DNA from: VGKP01 sp964578345
Lineage (GTDB): Archaea > Nanobdellota > Nanobdellia > Pacearchaeales > GW2011-AR1
NCBI GenBank assembly: GCA_964578345.1
Contig: CAZOCP010000022.1
Span: 1-10,420 of the forward strand
Direction of reading: 5' to 3'
DNA: 10,420 nucleotides
Positions within the stretch are counted from its first letter, which is position 1. Each line of letters begins with the position of its first letter. A program made the translations under genes and the position numbers. Below are positions 1-5,626 of this stretch, one piece after another. The notes beneath the pieces are model-generated. The model had not been told where the DNA came from. It saw only the letters and a program-made list of their open reading frames with translations, and searched no databases.

Positions 1-26
1 GTAAGTAATTATAAAATGTTATTGAA

Positions 27-37
27 TATAAATTTAT
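27..37 (+). promoter_or_regulatory. TATA element of the lysozyme gene
   Basis: The A/T-rich string TATAAATTTAT is centred about 28 bp upstream of the ATG at 60. This is the usual distance from an archaeal TATA box to a transcription start, so the mRNA would begin at or next to that ATG (leaderless). This supports position 60 as the start rather than the in-frame TTG at 45. Confidence 0.55.
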
Positions 38-59
38 CTAGTAGTTGGGGCGGGTAAGA

Positions 60-641
60 ATGAACATGAAAAAATATTTTAGAAATGGATTGCAACGTAT
101 AATTGCGGCCGGAATTTTGTATGCTATGCCGTTAGCGGCCGCTGAAACGAGATTTAAAGAATTGGAAGAGCAGCTTGTCAGGCATGAGGGATATAAAGAA
201 AGAATGTATTTTGACAGCAGAGGAATTCCTACAATAGGAATTGGATTTAATCTTAGAAGAGAAGATGCCCGCCGGAAATTAAAAGAATTAGGAGCAGATT
301 ATGAAAATGTCCTTCAAGGTAAACAGGCATTAAAGCGCGAGCAAATTTACTATCTTCTTAGAGAGGATATTAAAAATTCAGAATTATCTGCCAGGAGAAT
401 ACTTAAGAATTATGACTCTCAGCCGCATGAAGTTAGAGATATTGTGCTGGATATGATATTTAATCTTGGAGAGACTAGATTTTCCAAGTTTAAGAAGACG
501 ATTGCTGCAATTGACGCTTTTGATTATAAAACAGCAGCCAATGAAATGCAAAACTCTCTGTGGTATAATCAAGTAGGCAATAGAGGAAAATATCTTGTTG
601 AGGAAATGAGAAAGGTGAAATATAGAGAAAAACATAAATAA
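60..641 (+). CDS. Exported T4-type lysozyme (GH24 muramidase)
   Basis: Predicted endo-N-acetylmuramidase that cuts the MurNAc-GlcNAc backbone of peptidoglycan outside the cell. Numbered from an upstream TTG at 45 (the chosen ATG is residue 6), the protein has a basic n-region (KKYFRNGLQR), a hydrophobic stretch at about 19-32 and an AAA|E signal-peptidase-like site near residue 33. The GH24 domain follows. E48 (in RHEG), D57 (in YFDSRG) and T63 (in PTIGIG) have exactly the 9- and 6-residue spacing of the catalytic E11-D20-T26 triad of T4 lysozyme. The C-terminal half retains the NLGE motif and the SLWYNQVGNRGK segment, equivalent to RWYNQTPNRAK of T4. The domain is full length. ATG 60 is preferred because the TATA element sits 28 bp upstream and MNMKK begins a normal signal peptide. 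Arginines are mostly AGA, like other host genes. No holin or phage gene is adjacent. GH24 membership is near certain; an anti-bacterial or wall-remodelling role is inference. Confidence 0.93.
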   Translation: MNMKKYFRNGLQRIIAAGILYAMPLAAAETRFKELEEQLVRHEGYKERMYFDSRGIPTIGIGFNLRREDARRKLKELGADYENVLQGKQALKREQIYYLLREDIKNSELSARRILKNYDSQPHEVRDIVLDMIFNLGETRFSKFKKTIAAIDAFDYKTAANEMQNSLWYNQVGNRGKYLVEEMRKVKYREKHK

Positions 642-664
642 TTGAACAAAATCAAAAAAATGAT

Positions 665-755
665 GTGCCACCTCGCCTTGAACCTCGAGGACTTTTGTCC
701 TCGATGGCAGTCAAGAATTGGAAATTCTTGATGAGGCGAGGTTTGTGACGGGCAC
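665..755. repeat. Branched (three-way junction) palindromic element
   Basis: A closing stem encloses two hairpins. Outer pairing is GTGCC 665-669 with GGCAC 751-755, followed by ACCTCGCC 670-677 with GGCGAGGT 735-742. Inside are hairpin 1 (TCGAGGAC 685-692, loop TTTT, GTCCTCGA 697-704) and hairpin 2 (TCAAGAATT 711-719, loop GGA, AATTCTTGA 723-731). All long stems are free of mismatches. It starts 24 bp after the lysozyme stop codon and is the first unit of the hairpin run that continues to 964. It could be a structured RNA, a mobile palindromic unit or a DNA-level signal; the sequence alone does not decide. A second, shorter element of the same layout lies at 7558-7604. Confidence 0.75.
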
Positions 756-761
756 TCGTTT

Positions 762-901
762 CTTCAAAAACTGAAAGTTTTTGAGGCCTCAAGAACTTCG
801 TTCTTGAAGTTTGGATGCAGGAAAATCCCTGTGATTTTCCTGAACAGAGAATTTCTATCTGAAATTCTCTTGTGCTCAAGGAACAAGTGGTTGTTCCTTG
901 A
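762..901. repeat. Run of five consecutive perfect or near-perfect hairpins
   Basis: Five stem-loops follow each other with gaps of only a few bases. They are: TCAAAAACT 764-772 / AGTTTTTGA 776-784 (extendable to 762/786 with one wobble); TCAAGAAC 789-796 / GTTCTTGA 800-807; CAGGAAAATC 818-827 / GATTTTCCTG 833-842; AGAGAATTTC 846-855 / GAAATTCTCT 861-870; TCAAGGAACAA 876-886 / TTGTTCCTTGA 891-901. Loops are 3-5 nt. The stems differ in sequence, so this is not a simple tandem repeat, yet several begin TCAA(G) and end (C)TTGA. The compactness and absence of mismatches argue strongly against chance. Frames that stay open through the region (652-957 on minus, 804-1043 on plus) match no known protein type and follow the palindromes, so I do not call them genes. 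A T5 run at 911-915 after the last stem might act as a weak terminator. Confidence 0.85.
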
Positions 902-921
902 CATAGTATGTTTTTCCCTTG

Positions 922-964
922 ATAGTCAACGACTGACTGTTCAATTATTAAAGTCATTGACTAT
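922..964. repeat. Long quasi-palindrome closing the hairpin run
   Basis: ATAGTCAACGACT (922-934) pairs with AGTCATTGACTAT (952-964) over 13 bp with one mismatch (C930/A956), around a 17-nt loop. The loop starts with GACT, repeating the end of the stem. Weaker pairings follow: GCTAA 969-973 with TTAGC 997-1001, and GAGGCA 1021-1026 with TGTCTC 1031-1036. The whole spacer between 642 and 1097 is therefore rich in potential secondary structure up to the promoter of the next gene. Confidence 0.6.
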
Positions 965-1068
965 TTATGCTAAGATTCTTCATAACACTCCGCTCTTTAG
1001 CAGTGCTTATTTTATTTGTCGAGGCAACCTTGTCTCTAGATAAAACATATAGATAGAATTCAATAAGA

Positions 1069-1077
1069 TTTATATAC
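1069..1077 (+). promoter_or_regulatory. TATA element (TTTATATAC) of the cyclase-like receptor gene
   Basis: TTTATATAC preceded by AATAAGA (possible BRE) is centred about 25 bp upstream of the ATG at 1098. No Shine-Dalgarno sequence lies between them, so a leaderless transcript starting at or next to the ATG is expected. Confidence 0.7.
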
Positions 1078-1097
1078 GAGAAAATTCTTAAATCTTA

Positions 1098-3065
1098 ATG
1101 AATTGTAAAGAAAAAGGGAAGTGTATTGTTTTTTTGCTATTGTTTTTCTTGATGGCTATGCCTTATGTTTCTGCAGAGATTTTATTCAGCCAGCCATCGA
1201 CATTATATAATAAAGGAGATTTTTTGGATCTGAATATGACTCTCGCGCCAGAGAGCGCAACTGCAGATTTCTTGAGTGTAACTCTAGAATGCAATGCCGG
1301 ATCTCTTGAGATATCAAAAAACCCTTATACTCTCCATTCAGGGGCCCAACAGAATGTCCATTTTTCTATTGAATTAGATCCACAACTGATAGGATCCTTG
1401 GATGGAAATTGTGCGATTATCGCAATGTATGGGGGAGATAGTGCAAGAAGCCAATCTTTCTTTATCAGCAGCAAAATAAATATACAAACTAATTTTGGCA
1501 GTACTGTCATGGATCCTGGGACATCAGTTTTAATAACTGGCTCTACACGCAAGGAAAACGGGCAGATTTTCGACGGATTTATTACTTTAAGTATTCCATC
1601 ATTAAATATAACTTTGACAAGTCCTGTTAATAAGGGGGAATTTAATTTCAATATAATTATTCCTCTAAACAGCCCTGCTTCAAGACATGAGGTATCTTTT
1701 TCAGCATATGAGCAAGGAAATTCTAAGGATTATGGAAACAAGGGAGAATTTAATACTTCTTTTACAGTACGCCAGATTGCTAGAAAGATTGTATTGGCAG
1801 TTGAATCATTAGTGATCATTCCAGGGAATGATTTGAGATTTACTCTTTACCTTCATGATCAAACAGATAATTTAATGACATCGGATGTAAAGGTGCAGCT
1901 AATTCAACCAAATGGCAGTGTCTTCATATCTAGGGTAGTATTTTCTGGCAAATCTCAGACGATCCCTATTCCTTATTATGCTGTTTTTGGCAGCTGGAGC
2001 ATAGATGCCTCGGCAGGAGTTCTTCAAAACCGCCAGACTGTCAGTGTTGAGAAATTAGAGCAAGCTTCATTTGTTCTTGCAAACAAAACTCTTACCATAA
2101 CTAATACAGGCAATACACCGTATAATAAAAATATAGAAGTAAGGATAGGGGAAAACTATAATGTTCTTGATGTTTCCTTGTCTAAACCAGGAGATAAAAA
2201 GAAGTTTAAACTTTCTGCGCCCGAAGGAGTTTATGATATATCTGTGCTTGAAAATAAAGGCTTGCAGAATTTTGGACCTTCTTTTTTAACTGGCAGCGCA
2301 GTTGGAATTAAAGAGATTAATTCTTCTTTAGGGAGTAAATTATCTTTTATTATTTGGTGGCTTATTATAGGTTTATTGATTATCACATTATGGCTGGCTT
2401 ACAGAAGAATTGCAAGAAAGACGTATACTGGAAAGATTCCTAAATCTAATTTTGAACCTTTGAGGAGGGTTATTTCAAATCAGGAAGGAACTGTTGATTC
2501 TAAGATTGCAAGCAAAAGAGGATATAAGGCAGATGTTATTGTCATTGCCTTGCAAATAAAAAATTATGAAAAAATTAAAGGAGATTTATCTGCATCCGGA
2601 GCTGTTGGCAGAGCAGTAAAATATGCTACAGAGGCGAAAGCTAATGTTTATAATGAAAGAGGAGAGAATACGCTAATGTTTTTTAAGGATGATGCTCCCG
2701 ATGCTGATAGAGTTATTAAAGCGGTAGGTCTTGCACGCGCAATTGAGAAGCATCTTGAGGAGTATAACAGAATGAATTCATTAAAAATTGAATTTGGTGT
2801 AGGAATTAACCGGGGCAGCATGATATTAGAATCGATAAATGGCAAAGATAAGTTTACTGCAGTTGGAAATACAGTTATAACTGCAAAATCTGCAAGCAAT
2901 AAACTATCTTCTGCGATAGTTATCTCTGAAACAGTTCGAATATTGTGTGTAGGTAAAATAAAGGCTGAGAAAATACCTGAGAGCCAATTCTGGAAAGTTA
3001 TATCAGTAAGAGAAAGAGATCAGCATTCTGATTTTATAAATAGATTTATAGGAAGACAAGCATGA
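1098..3065 (+). CDS. Single-pass membrane receptor with extracellular beta-rich region and degenerate class III cyclase domain
   Basis: A 655-aa protein. Residues 1-26 form a signal peptide (hydrophobic core FLLLFFLMAM, cleavage near VSA|E). Residues about 27-410 are extracellular, beta-rich and rich in N-x-S/T sequons, with a CARDB-like stretch near 322-390. Residues about 415-434 are a membrane helix (LSFIIWWLIIGLLIITLWLA), followed by basic RR. The cytosolic part, about 476-640, resembles a class III adenylate/guanylate cyclase: an ERGENTLMFF strand-turn and the FGVGINRGSM ... AVGNTVITAKSAS segment, equivalent to IGIHTGPV ... VIGDTVNLAARLE. Catalytic positions appear substituted. The first metal Asp aligns with Q486 and the second (canonical GD) with E523. 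The transition-state Asn and Arg (NLAAR) align with I594 and S598. I therefore infer a non-catalytic, signal-sensing or dimerising domain. It has its own TATA element; the next gene starts 41 bp later with another. The fold call is good; the ligand is unknown. Confidence 0.82.
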   Translation: MNCKEKGKCIVFLLLFFLMAMPYVSAEILFSQPSTLYNKGDFLDLNMTLAPESATADFLSVTLECNAGSLEISKNPYTLHSGAQQNVHFSIELDPQLIGSLDGNCAIIAMYGGDSARSQSFFISSKINIQTNFGSTVMDPGTSVLITGSTRKENGQIFDGFITLSIPSLNITLTSPVNKGEFNFNIIIPLNSPASRHEVSFSAYEQGNSKDYGNKGEFNTSFTVRQIARKIVLAVESLVIIPGNDLRFTLYLHDQTDNLMTSDVKVQLIQPNGSVFISRVVFSGKSQTIPIPYYAVFGSWSIDASAGVLQNRQTVSVEKLEQASFVLANKTLTITNTGNTPYNKNIEVRIGENYNVLDVSLSKPGDKKKFKLSAPEGVYDISVLENKGLQNFGPSFLTGSAVGIKEINSSLGSKLSFIIWWLIIGLLIITLWLAYRRIARKTYTGKIPKSNFEPLRRVISNQEGTVDSKIASKRGYKADVIVIALQIKNYEKIKGDLSASGAVGRAVKYATEAKANVYNERGENTLMFFKDDAPDADRVIKAVGLARAIEKHLEEYNRMNSLKIEFGVGINRGSMILESINGKDKFTAVGNTVITAKSASNKLSSAIVISETVRILCVGKIKAEKIPESQFWKVISVRERDQHSDFINRFIGRQA

Positions 3066-3074
3066 GTTTCTACA

Positions 3075-3086
3075 AAGATTTAAATA
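3075..3086 (+). promoter_or_regulatory. TATA element (AAGATTTAAATA) of the F5/8C surface protein gene
   Basis: CAAAGATTTAAATAGAAA has its TTTAAATA core at 3079-3086, centred about 25 bp before the ATG at 3107. The same AAAGATTTAAATAGA string recurs before the gene at 9861, giving a local BRE-TATA consensus. No ribosome binding site is visible. Confidence 0.7.
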
Positions 3087-3106
3087 GAAAATTACGATAA
3101 AGATAT

Positions 3107-4798
3107 ATGCGAAGTAAAATAGGAGTTGTATTAATAATAAGTTTTTTAATTATATTAATTTTTGCAATACTTTTTTTAAATAAAAAATCTGCTACAGGAC
3201 AAATAATAAATACAGAAGGTGCTACTGTGGTATGCGGAGAATATAAAAGCGAGACTCCGAATAGTGCTGCAGCTAGCAGTACTAATGTTAAGACACAAAG
3301 TTCTGGAGGTTCTGGAGCTTATGGAGCTTATGGAGGTTCTGGAGCTTACGGGGGAGGGACCAGTACAACAGAATATCCTGCTAAAAACGCTATCGACGGG
3401 AATCTATACACCTATTGGCAGAGTAGTTCTAGCGAGAAGTACCCACAATGGATATATTTTAGTTTAGGAAGCGAGAAATGCATTAATTCTATTAAGCTTG
3501 CTTTGGATTCTCGATTAACTCCTATTACAATGGATGTAGAAATTTCTTCAGACGCTGTGAATTGGAAAACTATAGTGTCTGATTGGACTCAAACAGCAAG
3601 CAGTTTCCAAACTATCTCTTTTAATGAAGTTACTGGCAGATATATTAGATTATACCAAAAATCAGGCGGTACTTCAATAGGAGGAGTAAGCGAGGTTTTA
3701 ATAGATAATGCTCTATTTTTAGTCCAAAAATGTGTGGAATCTGACAGCGGCAAAGATTATAATGTTAAAGGAAAAACTGAAGTTGACTTATCTAAATTAG
3801 AAAAAGAAGATGTGTGCGCAAGTTCAAAAACATTATTTGAGCAATATTGTGAAAAGGGCGATTTAAAAACTGAACTTTATACCTGCCCTAATGCATGTTT
3901 AGATGGTGCGTGTGTTAAAACTCTAGATGTGAAATTTGGGCCCTATGGTGATGAAGATAATTCAAATGTTAATGTAGGAACAACAGAGAGAGGAGGAAGT
4001 TCCGGAGGAAGTTCATCTAGTTCATTTGATTTGTTAAGACTAAATAAACCGCAGGTGTTAGAATTATCCTTAAATGAAAAATTTGTTTTCTCTATATTTA
4101 GCGAAGAGCATTCTATAAGTATAGAAAGCCTAACTCCTACAACTGCAGAAATAATTTTCAGAAGCGAGCCTAAGAAGTTGATTCTTGAAATAGGCAAAGA
4201 AAGAACTTATGATTTTAATGAAGACGGTTATCCTGATATTTCTTTTAAACTTATCTCTATAGATATTCAGCAGAAAAAAGCAGAAATATCTATTATTAAT
4301 TTGAAATCAGAAAGTGTAAATAGAATACAATGTATTCTCTCCCCCATAGTGTGCCCTTCAGACGGCAAGCAAAGAAGGATATGTATTGACAGCGCTAATC
4401 CATCTGCATTCCCGCAGGAAGAATTAATAAGATGCAAAGCAGGAGAATGTGCTGGATGTTTAATCAAAGGTAAATGCCTGCCCTATGGAGTGAGATTTAG
4501 AGACTATGAAAGAGATAAAAAAGACAAATACTGTAGTATAGAAGGCGAGATACGTGAACAGAAGGTACATCTTCTTCTTTCACCAAGCGGGGAGGTATTA
4601 GAAGGCTCGTGTTTGTATAATTATGAATGCAAAAGCAATAAATGTGATGAGGGAAGATGCGTTTCTGTGGATAAAATTATCTCTAATGTACCTGAACATG
4701 CAAGTTCAACTGCTAGAGTTTTATGCAAATCAGCTAATTTGTTCAATAAAGAAGAATATGAATCATGTGTTTTCCAATATCTTTCTAAGAATTCTTAG
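3107..4798 (+). CDS. Membrane-anchored surface protein with F5/8C (discoidin) domain and Cys-rich modules
   Basis: A 563-aa protein. Residues 5-24 are one hydrophobic helix, an uncleaved anchor or signal, so the rest should lie outside the cell. Residues about 40-205 match an F5/8 type C / CBM32-like beta-sandwich: YPAKNAIDGNLYTYWQS is the classic signature, and TGRYIRLYQKSG is the late strand that usually ends such domains. Family members bind carbohydrates or membranes. A Gly/Tyr/Ala low-complexity stretch (67-84) interrupts the domain between strand 1 and the signature. Residues 209-270 form a Cys module (CVESDSGKDYNVKG ... CPNACLDGACV), followed by a Ser/Gly linker (296-306), a beta-rich segment with a DFNEDGYPD calcium-type turn (369-377), and further Cys pairs at 443-517 (GECAGC, CDEGRC). 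The stop codon overlaps the convergent stop of the next gene. A role in adhesion or glycan binding is inferred from the domain; the ligand is unknown. Confidence 0.8.
   Translation: MRSKIGVVLIISFLIILIFAILFLNKKSATGQIINTEGATVVCGEYKSETPNSAAASSTNVKTQSSGGSGAYGAYGGSGAYGGGTSTTEYPAKNAIDGNLYTYWQSSSSEKYPQWIYFSLGSEKCINSIKLALDSRLTPITMDVEISSDAVNWKTIVSDWTQTASSFQTISFNEVTGRYIRLYQKSGGTSIGGVSEVLIDNALFLVQKCVESDSGKDYNVKGKTEVDLSKLEKEDVCASSKTLFEQYCEKGDLKTELYTCPNACLDGACVKTLDVKFGPYGDEDNSNVNVGTTERGGSSGGSSSSSFDLLRLNKPQVLELSLNEKFVFSIFSEEHSISIESLTPTTAEIIFRSEPKKLILEIGKERTYDFNEDGYPDISFKLISIDIQQKKAEISIINLKSESVNRIQCILSPIVCPSDGKQRRICIDSANPSAFPQEELIRCKAGECAGCLIKGKCLPYGVRFRDYERDKKDKYCSIEGEIREQKVHLLLSPSGEVLEGSCLYNYECKSNKCDEGRCVSVDKIISNVPEHASSTARVLCKSANLFNKEEYESCVFQYLSKNS
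3305..3351 (+). repeat. Partial 27-bp tandem repeat encoding Gly-Ser/Ala-Tyr
   Basis: GGAGGTTCTGGAGCTTA starts at 3305 and again at 3332, a 27-bp period with the second copy incomplete. Within a copy the 9-bp GGAGCTTAT is itself repeated. The repeat keeps the reading frame and codes for the flexible GGSGAYGAY stretch inside the F5/8C domain. Confidence 0.7.
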
Positions 4799-5178
4799 CT
4801 CTTAAGACTCCTTGAATTATACTGTCTAAAATAATTTTCTAATAACGAAACAACCTGCTCAGGCTTTGTTAAAGGACTTAATACAAAGTCCGCATATGGA
4901 TTTCTTGTTATTCCTGCTCCGCTTACGCAGATTACTTTTGCATTAGGATTGAATTGCCTTGACAGTCCCATAACTTCCTTTTCATCATGCATTTTATGTT
5001 CTTCTCTGGGATGAACAATTGCAAGGTCATATTTCAATCCCTGCCTAATTGAATTAATTGCATCTCCGTGATCAAAATAACGTATTATTGAATAATCATC
5101 TAAGTCTTGAAATAATATGTCTAAGCCAGTTCTTTTTTTTATATCAATATAGAGAATGAATTTATCTTTGCAAACCAT
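4795..5178 (-). CDS. Receiver-like protein lacking the phospho-acceptor Asp
   Basis: A 127-aa soluble protein with the alternating alpha/beta pattern of a CheY-type receiver domain and no output domain. FILYIDIKKR is strand 1 with an acidic residue (D12). YDLAIVHPREE is the strand-3 region. VICVSG is strand 4 with S86 at the conserved Ser/Thr place. LSPLTKPEQVVSLLENYF contains K105 followed by Pro, as in receivers. The position expected to hold the phosphorylated Asp is H56 (AIVH instead of LLLD), so classical phosphorylation is unlikely and a phosphate-independent switch or binding role is inferred. Its stop overlaps the convergent stop of the gene at 3107-4798, and its start has a TATA element about 23 bp upstream. 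Receiver-like fold is probable; function is unknown. Confidence 0.75.
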   Translation of the reverse strand: MVCKDKFILYIDIKKRTGLDILFQDLDDYSIIRYFDHGDAINSIRQGLKYDLAIVHPREEHKMHDEKEVMGLSRQFNPNAKVICVSGAGITRNPYADFVLSPLTKPEQVVSLLENYFRQYNSRSLKS

Positions 5179-5182
5179 ATTT

Positions 5183-5384
5183 ATATCAAGAAAGATATAT
5201 TAAAAAGGTTTCTCTTTTTTGGTTTTGTTGTATAATTGTAGATTATCAGCTCAGCGATTATCTGAAGTTCTTTGCTACTTTTAACTTTATCAATTAAAGA
5301 AGAATTTTCGAATTAGCATTTCTAAAGTGTCTCCTGTATTTTTTACCTTGCCTTTGGCAGTTCTCAACACCCCGAAAGCGCTAC
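5183..5384 (-). pseudogene. Degraded gene fragment with at least one frameshift
   Basis: No intact gene lies here, but two overlapping frames on the minus strand give protein-like sequence. Frame 1 runs from about 5384 (KLEEIGSAFGVLRTAKGKVK..TGDTLEMLIRKF) to a stop at 5290-5292. Frame 2 takes over near 5300 (ENSSLIDKVKSSKELQIIAE..IIYNYTTKPKKRN) and ends at a TAA at 5183-5185. Joining them by one base change gives a continuous helical polypeptide of about 65 residues. The upstream part is missing: frame 1 becomes merged with the end of the 5381-5626 ORF and meets a stop just beyond. I do not recognise the family. The likely explanation is a host gene whose 5' part was lost when the neighbouring block arrived. 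Confidence 0.45.
5196..5206 (-). promoter_or_regulatory. TATA element of the receiver-like gene
   Basis: On the minus strand TTTTTAATATA lies about 23 bp upstream of the ATG at 5178, with no Shine-Dalgarno motif between. It fits the leaderless pattern of the other host genes. It overlaps the tail of the degraded gene fragment. Confidence 0.5.
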
Positions 5385-5626
5385 CGATTTCTTCCAGCTT
5401 CAATAAGAGCTTGTTTTATTTCTTTTGGATTAACCGCCGAAAAATACAAAACATCATTCCATAAACAATCTAGTATCGTAATTCGTTGCTCCTTTATATG
5501 CTCACGCCCGACATATTTACTCACTTGCTGTTCGTAAATATCAGGATGTTTTTCTTTCGGTGCGTTTAGCGGATAAAGAATGTTACCTTGTAAATTTTTT
5601 GGCATGGAGTGGTAAAGATATATCAT
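5381..5626 (-). CDS. Small protein of unknown function, probably C-terminally truncated
   Basis: An 81-aa soluble protein (MIYLYHSMPKNLQGNILYPL at its N-terminus) with no membrane segment. Its start overlaps the stop of the methyltransferase fusion gene as ATGA, so translation is probably coupled. A central GREHIKEQRITILDCLWND and the final KEIKQALIEAGRNR look like parts of a compact enzyme-like fold, and the sequence ends abruptly after AGRNR. From that point a different, broken reading frame takes over, so I suspect the true C-terminus was cut off at a recombination junction near 5385. Arginines are three CGN and one AGA. I do not recognise a named family and assign no function. The truncation is inference. 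Confidence 0.6.
   Translation of the reverse strand: MIYLYHSMPKNLQGNILYPLNAPKEKHPDIYEQQVSKYVGREHIKEQRITILDCLWNDVLYFSAVNPKEIKQALIEAGRNR

Noticed and set aside
60..641. Prophage as the source of the lysozyme
   Set aside because: No holin, spanin, structural or integrase gene is nearby, and the gene has a signal peptide, an archaeal-type promoter and AGA-rich codons; the segment left of the window is unseen, so this is not excluded.
652..957. Open frame of 101 codons on the minus strand across the hairpin run
   Set aside because: Its sequence follows the palindromes (complementary arms encode both halves), it has no promoter or recognisable fold, and it ends inside the spacer. Length alone is not enough.
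804..1043. 79-codon open frame on the plus strand within the same spacer
   Set aside because: Starts inside a hairpin stem, has no TATA element or ribosome binding site, and shows no protein-like motif.
642..1097. CRISPR array
   Set aside because: The palindromic units differ in sequence and length and there is no regular repeat-spacer pattern.
5133..5140. T8 run as terminator for the plus-strand surface protein gene
   Set aside because: It lies more than 300 bp beyond the stop codon and inside the convergent gene, where it simply encodes Lys-Lys on the other strand; no supporting structure.
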